In this document: positions 12,801 to 27,800 of the stretch, one piece after another
How positions within the stretch are numbered: the first letter of the stretch is position 1
How the letters are laid out: every line of letters begins with the position of its first letter
NCBI GenBank assembly: GCA_904066235.2
Contig: CAJFCV020000002.1
Location: 3,162,001-3,226,000 of the forward strand
From: Bursaphelenchus xylophilus
Taxonomy: Eukaryota > Nematoda > Chromadorea > Rhabditida > Aphelenchoididae
Reading direction: 5' to 3'
Length of the DNA: 64,000 nucleotides
The notes under the pieces: generated by a model
Databases searched by the model: none
Told to the model about the DNA's origin: nothing
What the model saw: the letters and a program-made list of their open reading frames with translations, nothing else
Made by a program: the position numbers and the translations under genes

Positions 12801-15800
12801 ATAAAACCAGGATTGTTTCCGCTGTAAAAACCTTTTCTAGGCCTTTATGCGTCTTTATATGGCCAAATAGATGCTTTGTTCTAGGTCAAACGCAAGGAAA
12901 ATGGGAAAAATCAAAGTTTGGGGAATAGTGTCTAGTGTAATATTTGAAACTGCGGTTACGAACAAATTTGTTACTAAAAAATCTTGAAAAACAGATTAAT
13001 ACATCTCACGTGTTTCATGGAGAATTTTTTTTTAATAAACTCAATTGGATTTCCGCCTGCGGCGGCAATAACAAGATTTCCGGAACAATGGCTGCGATTG
13101 GCTTCATTCCGAAGAAAAAAATTTTTTTAATAAAAATCATAAAAGATATTCGAAAAACGCATCCAATTTTAATTTACTGCTCCCTCAAAAAAAAGTTAAT
13201 GGTCAAATTGCCCGAAAATTTTGAAAAATCGCCAAAAAATGGCTTAAAAATTTAATTTGCCATTTAATTTGCATAGAGAAACGTTTCCCACGACAGGCGC
13301 GTGCGAATAAATGACCAGAGGCGTTTGACGCGCCAGTGGCTTTCCTCAAAAGCCCATTCGCACGGTCGATTTGAAGCCAAATTTCGCGTCCTCCAGTGCA
13401 AGTTCTGGAAGACGCGAGAGGGGAAGAAGAGCGGGGAAAAACATGGCTAATTCCGGTTATGGAGGTGAAAGAGGGACCTGGGAAGAATATGGAGGAAAGG
13501 GAGATTGAATGAAGGGGTTATAAAAGTGATTTTGGAGAGGTAAATTTTAGGATTTTGTGACTTTTTGGACAAAAAATTTGGACTGAAATCAGCGACAAAA
13601 TTTTTTTAAACAACCGAAAAATTACTTTTAGACAAAAATACGACAAAAAAATTTGTCGCAAAATTTAGTGTAAGCTTGCACTAAGATTAGCGACAAAAAT
13701 AATTTGTCCAAAAACGCGCTGAAAATCGTTTTCAGAGAAAAAAACGACAAAAATTTTTTGTCGCAAAATTTAGTGTAAACTTGCACTAAGATTAGCGACA
13801 AAATTTTTATGTCCTAAAACGCTCTAAAAATGACTTTTAGACCAAAATACGACAAAAAATTTTTGTCGCAAATTTTAGGTCAAATCTCATCTACAATCCG
13901 CGACAAGTTTCCAGCAGACTTCGTGGCCGTTCTCGGACCCGAAAAACATTCCTGCGACATCGTTCAAAGACAGAATCAAAACATATTGCGCAAAAAACTT
14001 CTCTGGTCGCTCTCCACAGAGTGCTCATTATTTTCCCGACAGACTGATAGGAGCTTTCATCCATGACCTATTCTACGCTTACTCTAATTTGCCAGAGTAC
14101 CGCGCTGACGCATCAAACTTTCCTTTTTCGAATGAAAAATCGCAAAACTCGCTGATAACGCCCCTCCCGTTTCCCATCAACTTCTCTCATAATTTTTACG
14201 GCCCAACGGCGGCTCCGAAGGACTTGTAAATCTGTGGCGGCGATAAAATTTCCCCACGGGCTTTATGCAAATTGCCGCCCCTCTTTGGGCCACCCAAATT
14301 CTCGCGCGGCCACGTCGTTTTTTGGCCGAATTCCAATGGAAAAGGACAAGGGATGTCATGGTGAAGATAAATATTGATGGCAATGCGATAAAAGCGGATG
14401 AAAGATGGCCGAAATTTGCATATTGAGGAATGAGAAATGGGATTTTTGGATTAAAACAGATTTTTTGATCGAAATTTGAAGAAATTTTTGAAAAAAAAGT
14501 CTAAAAATGCTGTTGAAATTACGAAATTAAAGATTTAAAAGGTGTTTTGACTCCCAAAAAGCCCCATTGAATGTGCGCTAATGCTGCGTCCGCTCTCGTT
14601 ATCAGCTGAATAGCACTCTTCCGTGTTTTTATTTGAATTTTTAGATGAATCATGTTTTCCGAATGCCTGATAAGCGAAAATACGGATGTTTTCGTGGTGA
14701 CCAGTAGGTTTAGAGGGTCAAGAAACTTTTGATGATTTCTTTTTTTGTATTTTACGAATTAAAATTTTTTTGAATTTAAAAAAAAATTTGAATTTTTAAA
14801 AAGAAATTTTTTGAACTTTAAAAACACGCAGAATTTTTTTTAAAACGTTTTTGTTATTTTTTCGACAGGCAGATAGATTTAGGGGGTAAAAATTGAATTT
14901 TAAAAAAAATTTTATAAATAAATTTTTGTTTGATTTTTTTTATTTTTCAAAAAGTTTTTTTTTATTATTTTTCCACCCCAAAAAACCCCAAACCCACCTC
15001 CAGTGTAGCTGCAGACATTTTCGTAGAACTTCTCAAACTGCCTCCAGGCGTCTTTGATTCCCTCCGTATTCGCGACATGGTATTTCCACCCGGTGCTCAG
15101 CTGATTGACCAGCTCCTCGAAGCGCATCAGAATCCCCTGTTTGCAGAGCTCGGGGCTGATCACGATCGGCTGTTCGTTGGGGAAGTGCCAGATGAACTCG
15201 GGGTCGGCGGGGTCGGGCGCCAGCCAGGTGGTGGTGGGCTCGGTGGAGGTGGTGGTGGGGCCCTCGTCGAAGGGCTCCTTCTCGTCGCTGGACATTGGGG
15301 TTGTGGTGCGACGGGTGGAGTTGAGGTCGTCCGTAAAGGGGGCCGTGAATTCGTCGCCATGACGCATTTTATGGAAGAAAATGGGGGAAAAGGCCGAAAA
15401 TTTTGATGAAACTCGAAAATTTATGCGTCGAGATCGATTCTACGTGCGTCCAACGAAGTTCAGGTTGATGGATTTTCCATATAGGACCTGAGGAAGCTCT
15501 AACAATACAATAAAAGTTATTTTTCATTCGGCACAACGCGACGATTTTCAAAAAATCGCAAAAAATACCCCGAGTTTTCAAGTTTCGAGCTATAGCCCAA
15601 AAAAAATAGCAAAGTATTCGGTATTTTACAACTCCATGGCACAGTCTACACCCCCGGTTACTATTAAGACTTCATAATCGAGCCTTTAAATATCTCTTAG
15701 CCCAAGTTTTTTTGAATAAAGCGCCCTTAACGCCCTGGAAATCCGGCGGAAAGCAGGAAACACCTTAAAGGCTAAGGGCAGATTAAGTTTATTACGTAAG

Positions 15801-18800
15801 CTTTAATACCAAAGTCTAAGAGCATCTGTCGGGGCTGAGTTAAGAAATATTTGGAATATTAAAAGGTAAGGTAGACAGTTTGCGGCTCATTTTTATATTA
15901 TACAGGGTGCGGCAATTTTTCGGCCGGATTTTAATTGGCCATAACTTTTTTACTTTTTGGGCAAATGTTAAAATTCTTTTTTTCCCTGAATCCATAGACA
16001 ACCCCATTTTGTTTAATACCATATATGTTATACCAGTTTATTAGACCACAGTAAAAATTCGAGACAAAGAAAAAGCTCTAATTTTCATAGCTGACAATGG
16101 AATTACCCCTAGTGCTACTCTCAGATTTACTTTAAATTTTGCACATGGGCCGGACATAGGCCACACATCAATTCCTGAAAGTTTCAGCCCGCACCTTTCA
16201 GGGGCGACCAAGATATTCAACGATTCTTTGCGGTCAGGAGGGCACATGAGTGGTCACACAGAAAAACGTTTTGGCTATATCTTCGCTAGTTTTGTGCGGA
16301 GATAGCTGATTTTTTGTGGAAACGGTATTCTCCATGGCATGAACCGGCATGAAACTTTTTACGGCAAAATTCGTAAAAAAAGTCATTTTTTCTGGCGATT
16401 TTCACACACGCCGAAAAAGCATAGAAAACGACCGAAATGCCAATAACTATGAACTAGGTCCCTGTATATGTAACATATTTGGTATTAAACAAAATGGGGT
16501 TGTCTGAGGATTCAGGGAAAAAAAGAATTTTAACATTCGGATAAAAACTAAAAAAGTTATAGCCAATTCAAATCCGGCCGAAAAATTGCCGCACCCTGTA
16601 CATGACCAAAGATGGGTCGAAACGGAATTGGAGGAAATTTCCGGAAATTTTTGTTTAATGAATCGAGTGGCTAGCCAGCGGTTTTAGAAGGTCTTTAGAA
16701 GGTGTGAGATGTATACTGAGTATATATACAACGGCGATCCGCTATAACAAAAACGTTTTTTCGAGCCAACTCCCAAAAACCCATGTTTTTAAAGAAATGG
16801 CGATAAATCAATGTCCCATTCACTATCCATCCAAAACATAGCTCATAATCTCTCCAGGCACATCTCCAGTTATATACAACAACATGTAAGTGCATACATG
16901 ACCCTGAATCCACCTTAATCCGACTATCGAAAGGACCAGAGACCTCCATAATCCACAAATAAATGATGAGAAATTGCAAAAGTGGAAGCGCCCTGACGTT
17001 AATGTGATTATTCAGGGATTTGTCTGCCAAATGTCAACTACACCTACGTTTTCGAATATGAATGTGAAGACGTCGATAAAGGGAGGAAAAGGAAGCCGTG
17101 GACAAAAGAAGAGGAAGATTGGAGATACGACAAAAAAGGGATGAGTGTTCATTGCAAAGATCATTGTAAGATATTCTAAAATTTGTAAAACAAGCGCTTA
17201 GAAGTTTTATTACATCTAGATGTTAATCAAGGTAGGCCAAAAACATTGCGAAAATTCAGAAAATTTCAAAATTTTGATTTAAGAATTACAGTACCCCCAA
17301 CTTGAAATATTACTTTTAGAAGGTCCAAAAAGTCCCAATATGGCATAAAAAACCACTAACCGCTTTTTTTACATTTAAACATTCAAAAAAAAATTCGAAC
17401 AATTCAAAAATTTCAAACTTGCAATTAATTACAGTATATTGCGGACCCCAAAAACTTGTAAAATCACCCTTAAAATGTCTTAAAATTCCCAGCATCGCTC
17501 ACAAAACCAAAAATAAATAGCTTTTTCTACATCAAGACACTCAAAAAAAATCGAAAAATTCAAAAAATCCCAAACTCTCAATTCAAAAATTACAGTATGC
17601 CAAAGTCCCTAAAAACTTGAAAAATCACCCTAAAATATCCAAAAAGTTCCAATATCGCCGAAAAAACCACTAACAACCCAAACTACTTTCCAATTTTACG
17701 GCCCAAGCTCTGACTTCAAACTTTTTTGCGGAACACACAAAATTGGGTCCGCCGAAAAACAAATTCCATCTTAATCGAGCAAAAGAGTAGCGGCGAATTG
17801 GATTCCAATGCCCTAAATGTGCGGCTAGAACAAAGTTTTTTACTTTTTTCGATTGGAAAGGCCGCAAAATGACGTAAATTTGGGGACAAACACCAGAATC
17901 ATCGTTTTTTGGGGATGGAAAAAAGGAGAAATCGGAGAGATTTCTTGCAAAAAAAGAAGAGAACTTTAGACGAAAAATGATCGAAGGTCCGATTATTTTA
18001 ATTTATTCAAAGAAACAAAGAGATTTGGCGGGAGAAAAAAGGCCAAAAAGAGGGTGATCAGAGTTTAACGATAAAAAAACGATTTTTTTGGCGACAAAAT
18101 AGCTTCAAACAACTATTTATTAAAAAAAGTAAAGTGCGTGCCGAAGCGGCCTAGTAGCTGATTATGATAGTGGAATTAATAAAAGGGCAATTTAAGCAGC
18201 TCAAATCCGGGCAATTTTAACTTAAAGACATTCTAAGCCCCACCCAAAGTAACTATTTTGGGTATTCTTATACAAGATGGCTAGATTAGAAGCGGTAAAA
18301 GTGTAATTCCATCAAAATATGATCCACTAAATTTAAACTCCGTGAAAAAAGTCCAAATTTGGACAATACAATTTTCGATTTTTTGCATCGTGCAATCGGT
18401 TTTTTGAACTGTCGCTCGCACCCTGACCTTTTCTGCACAGTGCATGCCGCCAAAAACGCTTTAGCGACTTTGCGAACGGACTAGTCTTTGATTTTTGAGA
18501 CTTTCTTGGCATTTTTATATCGAGTTTTTGATGTAAAAACTTGGTATATCAGTCTGTCGGGAAAATGATGTGTAAATGACAAAATAAAATGTCTCGCCTC
18601 GTCCCGCTTCAAATTCCCAGCTGGCCGGAAAAACGATGATGGACGATAACAAGGCGCGACGAATCCACATTATTTTCCCGACAGACTGATATAGAGGCCT
18701 TTTTTGCAAAAAGTTATGCTCAGTAGTTTTTGGCTTCAAAGGTCTCCTGAACCATATTTTCAGTTTGTCGGGAAAATAATGAGCATAATGTCGCTGCACC

Positions 18801-21800
18801 GATCGATGCCAAAGTGAAAAAAAAATTTGACTTTTTCGCGACGCAATTCATTTTCTCGGCGTCAATGTCATATTTTTTATCGCATAAAAGCAATAAAAAA
18901 CATGACTACATCAAAACATGACCCGCTACAGTGATTCTCCAGCTATTCAGGAACATAACTCCCACTCACCGCCTCGGGACGAGACGTTTTTGGCATTGTT
19001 CTCTGCTTTCTAATGAAAAATAATCCGAATGACGATTAGTATGCATTATTTTCTGGCCGCTTCCCGGATTTGTCGCTCCTTCTCTGCAAATATTTACCGC
19101 GAATGCGGCCGAATTTAGGGCGGCTTTGGGCATAATAGATGAGAAGCTTGCAATTTTTGGAGATTTTTTTTGGAATTATTCAGCGAAATGGTGTTGTTTT
19201 GGACGAAAATTGTTGAGAAACACTTTTTTGAAATTTCTAGGCAACAAAATACCGGTTTTTACGTCATCAAGTCCACATTACTTTCCCGGCAGACGGATAT
19301 AACAAGGTTTTACATCAAAAATCAATGTGAAAATGCCAAGAAAGTCTGAAAAATTAAAGACTAGTGTAGACAAGTAGAAAGTAGGGGCAAAATGAGGCAA
19401 ACACTACAAATTTATGATAAAAAAATGACAACAATTTGCTTGGGAGGTCTCAATTTTAAGAGTTTTTTTGGCATTTCAATTATTTTTTATTGCGGTGGCG
19501 GTATTAAAAAAGTATTTGGACTATTAGCGGAACTAATAATTAGCGAGGCAATTAGTAAATTATCAACATCATAGATTAAATTGCTAATCCGAGGGGGTCT
19601 TCCTAGTGTAAAAGAACAAGTGAGAGGCCCAAAAAGATTTTTTTGTATTTTTCTGGCAAAAAATGTGACAAAATATTGCCATTTTTTTTATTCATTTTTG
19701 AATAATATGCTGCCGCCGTACCTTGGAATTTTTGGAAAAGATAATAGCTGTCTTTACTGAGCGGCATTTTCCGAGATTCCCGCAAAATCGGCCATAAAAT
19801 CGACGAAAACTCTCCCCAAATCCGCTTAATTTAGCTCTCCCCCCATCAATTAGCCGAAACACGGAATTAAACGCCAAACCAGAACATCCCACACACGCTA
19901 TGCGAAACTAAGTCCTCCCATATCCGTTTTGGGACCTAATCCCGGCCAACGCACACCGTTTGTCGGGCAATTTTGGAACGAAAGTAAAGCGGGGAGAATA
20001 GCAGGTGGAAATGGTGATTATAAGGTCGCGGACTTTATAGTGCTGAAATGCGGGAGCCAAATTGAGTGTAATTGAATTGTAGGGTGCTGAAGTTGATGTG
20101 GGCATCAAAAAAATCAAAAATCATAAAAAAAATCGCAAATTTAATTTTTTGGTTAATTTTTGTAAAATTTGTCATTAATAGACTAAAATAAGGTAAAAAT
20201 AGGTTGAAAGAATTTTTAAAATAATCTCCAAGGCTTCTAGAAGACAGCTACGATAAAATTAATACCCAAACCCAAGAATAAATTAATGTCATCATGACGG
20301 ATTTTTTGGAAGGTTCGTCATTTATAGACTAAAATAAGGTAGAAATAGGTTGTAAAATGTTTTAAAACGACCCTTATGCTTTCTAGAAGACATCTACTAA
20401 AAACAAACCCCAAAACGCCGACAAAATTTACGTCATCATGGCATATTTTATAAAAATTTTAAGAAACCCACAATTTTTTGCAAATAAACAGGCCTAGAAG
20501 TAAAAAAACAGAGTATAAAGTATAATATTCCACTAAATTCATTACTCTGTAAAGGCTTGCAAAGTAATATTTTGCCGTTTCCAATACATTTAATCTAATC
20601 AATCTAGTACAACCTGCCCTTGCATTTTTGCTTTCAGTACTTCCCCAAAATAATGGTGATAATCCACTAATAATGGGCTGCAGAATTGGGGGAAAACAAC
20701 AATACCGACGTCGACATTGTAGTTTGTCGTCGAAAAAAGGGCTTCCTGGTTTTTGAGGTTTTTAAAGGGGAGAAGACCAAAAATTAGAGCCGTATTTTAG
20801 GGGAAATTTACATGGCACTTCAAAATGAGGGTGTCGAAGTGCGACGCTAAGATTTTGTTTCAATTTTCAGCCACATATCAATTCTTGAAAATTTGCAGGG
20901 ATAGCCGAGATATTGAGCGATCTTCGCGACCGAGAGAGTACACGAAACGTGGAGATCGTTCAGAGCGAACAACAATTGCCACTTTTGGCCACTTTGGGCC
21001 ACTTTTTGTCAGTTCTGAATGAAAAAAAAAACGATTTTTTGAAGCAAAAAATGAAAATTTTCCTAAGTTCCAATCAAAATCTGAGCGTCGCACTTGGAGC
21101 ACCTCTTCCATTAGCCTAAAAGACTCTAAAAATTCAACATGTCTTTACAAAGATAAAATAAGACCCGCTAATAATCCAAATGCCAGTTTTTACCCACTAA
21201 AAATAACGGAATTCCCGATGGCACACCTGCATTTAGTGAAAAACAAAAAAATTATGGAATTATTTTTGCTCTATTTATTTATGGGTTTCCCTTAAAAATG
21301 ACTGTCTGGAAATTCACGTCATGTGTTGCATATGATAATAGTTTGTTATGGTATTCAAAATGAGACTTTTTGAATTTTAAATGACTAAAAGCCGGTGATT
21401 GTAGCAAAATTGGGCTTTGGGGTAAAATACGACGTTTTACACGAAGCTTTTGTAAAACAAACTGAAAGATAAGATCATGCAGAGTCTAATAATACCAAAT
21501 ATATCTAGCAAACATAACAAAAAAGCGGAAATTTGAGATTTTTTAGCAATTTTTTCAAATTTTCTCGATTTTTTCGGGTTTTCTATAAAATACGGATGTT
21601 ACGTAATAAAATACCCGCGGAAACCGCTGTAAAAACTCAAATAGGGCCCTACACTACCACATAAAGCTATATAAATCCCCACTAACCCAATGAAAATTCC
21701 CCAAAATTCCCGCTCAATTGACCTCAAGTGGCACATAGCCTCAACATCCATTTATTCGATTAAATATTCAGCGGCCACTCAAGTAAAAGGGAGAAATCCG

Positions 21801-24800
21801 ACAAGTGTGAGGCGAAATTTCCATATTCGTCAAAAAAAATAAAGAATTTCACCCCGAAAAATCTCCAGAGAGATTAGCTCAAATTAGAGAGTGGATCCGA
21901 TAAATACCCCGCCCTCATGAGGACAGCGTTTTGAAACGCTGAGCTCGGAGGATTTGTATTCGAAAAAAGAATTTGCACTTAACCGACGTATTTTAGACCC
22001 TGCTCGCATATTTCAGGCTCCATTAGGTAATTTGAGATGAAACTAGAGAAATGTAGGGTCAAACGACAAATATCAGGTAAATATGGAGACCTAATACGAG
22101 ACTATTGCGTCATTTTTTCGGCTCAGAAATAGCAAAAATCAGAATTTTGGAAAAATTTTTTTTTGGAAAATGTGCACAGTGCAACGAAATTTTTTGCTCG
22201 CACGGTGCAAAAAAATGAAATTTTTAAAAAGTTGTAAAAATCTCAAAAATCCTCTTTAAACCCAAAAATTCGCAAAAATTTTTGTTGTACTGTGCAATCA
22301 ATTTTTCCGACTGCACAGTGCAAAAAAATCAGCTTTTACAACAAACTTTTCGGACTGCACAGTGCAGAAATGTAATCTTCCATTGCACCGTGCAAAAAAT
22401 GCGGCTTTTTAAAACAAAATTTTCCGCACTGTGCAACAAAATTTTTCGTCTGCACGGTGCAAAAAACAACTTTCCATTGCACCGTGCATAAAATTCTAAT
22501 CTTTCAGAGCAATGTAATAAATCCAAATCCCGACTTTTTACAATCATAACAACCACCTCTCCAATATCGCAAAGTACTATTTTTGCACACAAAAAAAACG
22601 GCGTCCAAAACACCTTCGAGCGGAGGGGAATTGAAACGGCGGAAAATTTGGCGCGTATCCATGCGATTAAAAATTCAAACGAGGAGCGGCCAAGTGCGGG
22701 GATGTATGAAAATGACCTCCGCTTACAGCACGCCAAGCTCTTTAAGTGGAATTTACAAGTTTTTCGAGGTTGGCGATGATGACTTTTTGCCTTTGGATGA
22801 GTAACAAGGGGAAATTCGGAAAGACTTGAGCACTTTTGGGAGCGATGACGGGCTTATTTATACAGTAAAAGAGGTGATTAGAGATAGGAAAAATTGTTTA
22901 GGCTATGTTATCAACCTGTCGGGAAAATAATGTCGATTTGTCGCAGCCTCAGAGTGATACAAATACCGCCGCAAATACATTTAAAAAAACCTATAAACAG
23001 CCATAAATACAAAGGCCATGCCAAATATCAAGCCATTAAAAGGAAACGTCTCAGACTGGTTTATCTTTTGCTTGAAGAGCAAAATAAGTGAATGCGTTGC
23101 GAAATTTTTACAACGAGCTGTTAATGACTGTCTCCAACGTCTTCACTAGACAAGCTAAGGGGATTTTGCCGCAATAATGTAAGGAAAGTCTAGGGAATAA
23201 GGAGAAAATCGGGTTAAAAAAGCTTTGAAAGGGGATTGCAAGGTGAGTTGCAGATTATATCCTAAAGCTAGATCCTTCGCAAAGTCGCTGGAGTGATTTT
23301 TGGTGTTTGCACTGTGCAGAAAAAGTCAGGGTGCAACGACAAGCTTTCTCGGCCAACTGAAAATTTGATCCGTGAGGCATTTTGCTTCTTCAAATTTGCT
23401 TTATTTTCTCGACAGATTGTTATAAAAAAATCGCAAATGACGACCAAAAAGTCTCAAAAATCAGACATTAGCCACTCAACCCCTAAGCTAGACCCTTTGA
23501 ATTTTAATTAAACCGACCCAAAAAGGACTTAGCACCGTTTTAGGAGCAAGAGAAGTGAGTCAACAATCGGTATATAGGAGAAAACCTGAACCCCTTCAGA
23601 TATTGGATTACCCGTCGTTTTCGGCGCCTTTTCGGATGACCGGATCCGAATTTGGCCGTCAAATTTTTGGGACGCGTTTAAGTGGAGAGCGAAAAATGTA
23701 TGAGCATTCCGCACGTGCCGGTATCATATTCAAAGCGTTGAGAAGGGGGCGATGATCGTAAAAAATTTCAGCGCAAGACAATATGTGGACTATGGCACAA
23801 AGATCGCTGAATATGTCAGTCGCTGCTGGAAATCTAAAGCTAGAGTTTTCAGCGATTGATAAGTGATCTGTAAGGATTTACTGGACGAAATTTCAAAAAA
23901 TAATCGACTAGTTGAGCTATCTTTTTACGAAAATCTCTTTTTTGCAAGTAATCCCAAAAACTCCGGGCCTAATTAAACTTTATGTATGTATACCTCTCTT
24001 GCACCCAACTAGAGTACATTGATAGCCTCCAACGTTATAAAAAAACAAGTCAGAATGAGTAATAGACCAGAATCTACATTCATTTGGCGCTTGTGAATCC
24101 CCATGACAATAGTATACTCTATAAACAAAAAAGGGCCCGACAAACAACATGTTTTACAAAGAAAGCGGCCAAATTGCGACGTTTGGACATTCCTACAGTC
24201 GCTGAAATGAATTTTGGCATTCACACTGTGCAGAAAATCAGGAGGCGAGTGACAGTCCAAAAAAGTTGTTGCACGGTGCAAAAAGCAGCAAATTGCACAG
24301 TGCAAAGTGAAATTTTATTTTTGCACAGTGCATGTCGCCGAAAACATTTCAACGACTCCGCAAACGTCCAAATATGGCCCGTTTTCATACCGTTTCTGCT
24401 CCAGGAGGCCATAAAAAGCAAAGTTGACAAAAAAAACCTTGCATTCCAAACGCAGTATCCCGTCTCAAACCGAAAAATTTGGGGAAAAAACAACCAGTCG
24501 TGTTTGGAAAGTTTGTGGCCGGAGGCGCCAAAAAAAGTAAAATTTCCGTCGGTTTCTTTTCTTCAAGCCTCAGTTGACTTGAGCAATTTTATCCGCCGCC
24601 CGCCGCGGCCCCCCACCAAATCGACGTCTCCATTTCGGTGCGGGGAAAGCGAAGCGCCCGCAAGTGTTGATACAGAATTGCCCATTCTTCCATGACATTG
24701 ACGTCTCCTTGACGGTGCGCCGGGATTCGCGGCGTTTTAATATTTATAGATTTCTGCGGTTGTTCGATGTTGTTGATGATGATATCATGGTGGCATGGGA

Positions 24801-27800
24801 TTTGGTTGAATTTTTATGGACGTTTTTTTTTGCAAATCTTTTTTTGTGACGAGGAAGTGAATTTTTGAATGCTTTTGGTATAAAAAGAAACAAAAAAAAA
24901 AATTTTTTTGTCTCACCACGAAAACATGACTTTCTTGGGATTGCAGAATTATATTACAAACTAGACATTTGATTACCCTCCGAATTACGTATTTTACAAT
25001 TTTAACCCGTGGTCTACCTAAGCTTTTATTATTTTTAGGTCTCACTACGAAAACATCTTTCGCTTTGGCATTCGGAATAACACTGATTTTTAAGGACTTT
25101 ACATCCAACCAACACATGTAAACTCAAAATTTGCCAATTTTAACCACAGCACACATTAAAATAACAGCTCAAAAGTAAACCAACCTCCGTCCGCGGGGTG
25201 CACTCGAATTTGATCTGCGAATGGGCCGTCTCCCTTGGAAGTTGAGGCTGCAACGCGAAAGCCATAGCTCTTTTTCAAGTCAATCGTGTACTGAGACCAC
25301 TGTCGGGTCACCTGAAATCGCGCAATATAAAATTCTGGCCTGAAATTTTGAATTTTGGCGAGATTTTTGCAAATCTTGGCATTCTGTTGCAAGTGAAGAT
25401 TTAAGCGGGAATTTTTCAAATACGTCCTTGAAAGGTAATAGAACATAGAAAAGATAAAAATGAGGTCGATGTCGCTTCAATTATCGTATTTTACCTCGAA
25501 AAAATCGCAAAGAAATATATTCATCATGACCTTTACTTACAGTCTGATGCCTTGGCGGAGTATTATCGGAGCACGCCAAAACCGCATGGTAACCGGTAAT
25601 CGGCCCGTTTTGGAACTCTTCCATTGGCGGATCCCATTGGAATGTGGCTTTGTCTCCACTGATCGAGTATCGAATGTTCAATGGAGGCGCTGATGGACGG
25701 CCAACGGGAGTGTTCAAACGCTCTGTGACGTTGTCCGAGCGACCGTCCTCATTTTGGGCGGCCAAACGAATCTCGTACTCTGTTCCCATGTCTGGAAAAA
25801 AAGATTTTTGCAAAAGATGTCTAACGTATTGGCAAAAAAAAAGTTTAAAATACGACTGCGCCTCCTTCGCGGTTCTCTTTTTTAGTTCTAATTTAAAGAA
25901 AATGTAAAATCAAACATTGACGTAGCGCCATGAGGCTTTAAAATGACAATATGGGGGTCTAAAAAATCAGAAAAAGCTTCTTCTGCTATTGTAAAATACG
26001 TTAACATCTCCTTAGTAAATTATCTATATGGCTCTAAAAATTATAAAAGAACTTTTTTTATAATTTCTTTATCTGTGTTACAATATATAAATCGCTCCAA
26101 AAATCATCAAAAACCCTCTTCATCTATTGTAAAATACGTTCTTGCGTCCAAAGCAAACCAAAAAACTCACTCAAATCTTCCAAAACGGCGCTGGTCTCGC
26201 TTCCCGCGACCCGCACATTCTTCCAGTAGCCATCGCTATCCGTCGCGCGATACCAAACAAGATAATCTTTGACTGGAGCTCTGGCGTTGTCTCCGCGATC
26301 AGGAGCTGGAAGCCATTCGACTCTCGCTCGGAGCGGAGGATTTTCGTCCATCAGCGAGACGGATTGAGGCCTTGGGGCTTCAGGAGCTGAAAGGTGATAT
26401 GATATTGTTGGAGTGGCCGTAAATTTGAATATTGTGGAAAGTTTGTAAAATCAGCCTTGGTAAAAATCCTAAGGCTGCCTACAGTGACAGGTTTTAGAGA
26501 TTCAAACAGGCTGTTCTAGGCTAAAGTGAACTTTTTTAAAACGAAACCTCTTTATAACAAATGAGTTTCTTGATTTTTTATTTTTTTGCGACTTTGCGAA
26601 CAGAGTAGTATTAAAAATAAGCTGTCATTGATTTTTAGACGTGAAAGTAATTTGTAAAATACGTTGTGAACAGTCAACGCGTAATTTTCTAACAGTAAAA
26701 CTTACGACTTCTCCCAGTTCGGAATGTCTCCGAATTCGCAAATTCTCCATCGCCATTTTCGTTGAAGGCGTTCACTCTAATAATGTACTCGGAATTGGGC
26801 TCTAGGTCAGAAACTATCGTGTGGTTTGCCTGAAAATTCATTGTTATGAGAAGTCGACATTTTATACGATGAAATATGTTTTTTGTGGCAATAGGGCCAA
26901 AATTTTGGCCAAAATAAAACTTCGTACATCGAAAAACATATATAACAAATTAATTTAATTTTTTTTGCAAATTTGTTGTACAGATTTTTTACTGAAAGTA
27001 AAAACACTAAAATAGGCAAAAAAAAAGCAAAAAACAAAACTCACATTCTGATTCCACAGCACATTCTTTTTCCGTCCGTTCGGCGTTGGCGCTCCGTCCA
27101 CAAGTTTATCTTGGTAGACGTAGTAGCCAAAAATCTGTCCGTTTGAGTGCTCTGGCTTGTTCCAAGCCACTCTAAACGTTGTGGCGTTCAGTGCGACTAC
27201 TTGGAGGTCCAATGGAGGTGAGGGAACTAAAATAATTTGAATTAAAAATTAAAAGAAAAAAATATATTTGGTTTTTGCCTTTCAAAAAAGTTTTTTTTTG
27301 ATTTTTTTGTGCTTTTGACTTTCTAGAAACTTTTAAAAAAACATTTATTGATGCTTTATAATTTTTTCTTCATTTTTTTGCTTTTCAAAAAAATCCTATG
27401 CTTTCAAAAATTTTGTTTCGCTACTTTCCTTATAAAAAACCAAAAAAATGTTATCTCTAAAAATATTTCTTTTGTATTCAATTTTTTTTGCGTTAAAATT
27501 TCTTTTCCACTTTTTAAAAAATATTTTTTACCTCTTTGCTTTGCAGATTCACCATAATGCAAGCTCATAACTAGCAGCACTACTGAAGCCCATATCCGCA
27601 TCCCGAATATTTGGGCCTTTATCCGGCCTCTTGGCATTTATATCCGATATAATTTATGAATGGGAATAATAAATATATAATTTAGGGGCTAATGGGGATA
27701 ACTTGATGTTCCATGAGCTGGAAAAAATTTCTGGATCAACAAATTGCTTAGTAAAATAGGAAAAAAAAATTATTTTCGCGACGAAAAAAATTTCAATTTT

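Noticed and set aside
16695..17030. Minus-strand frame with a hydrophobic N-terminus, a possible signal exon for the short isoform
   Set aside because: No convincing donor follows the hydrophobic stretch in the phase needed (candidates are GTCTCT, GTCCTT and GTGGAT), and the rest of the frame has no exon features.
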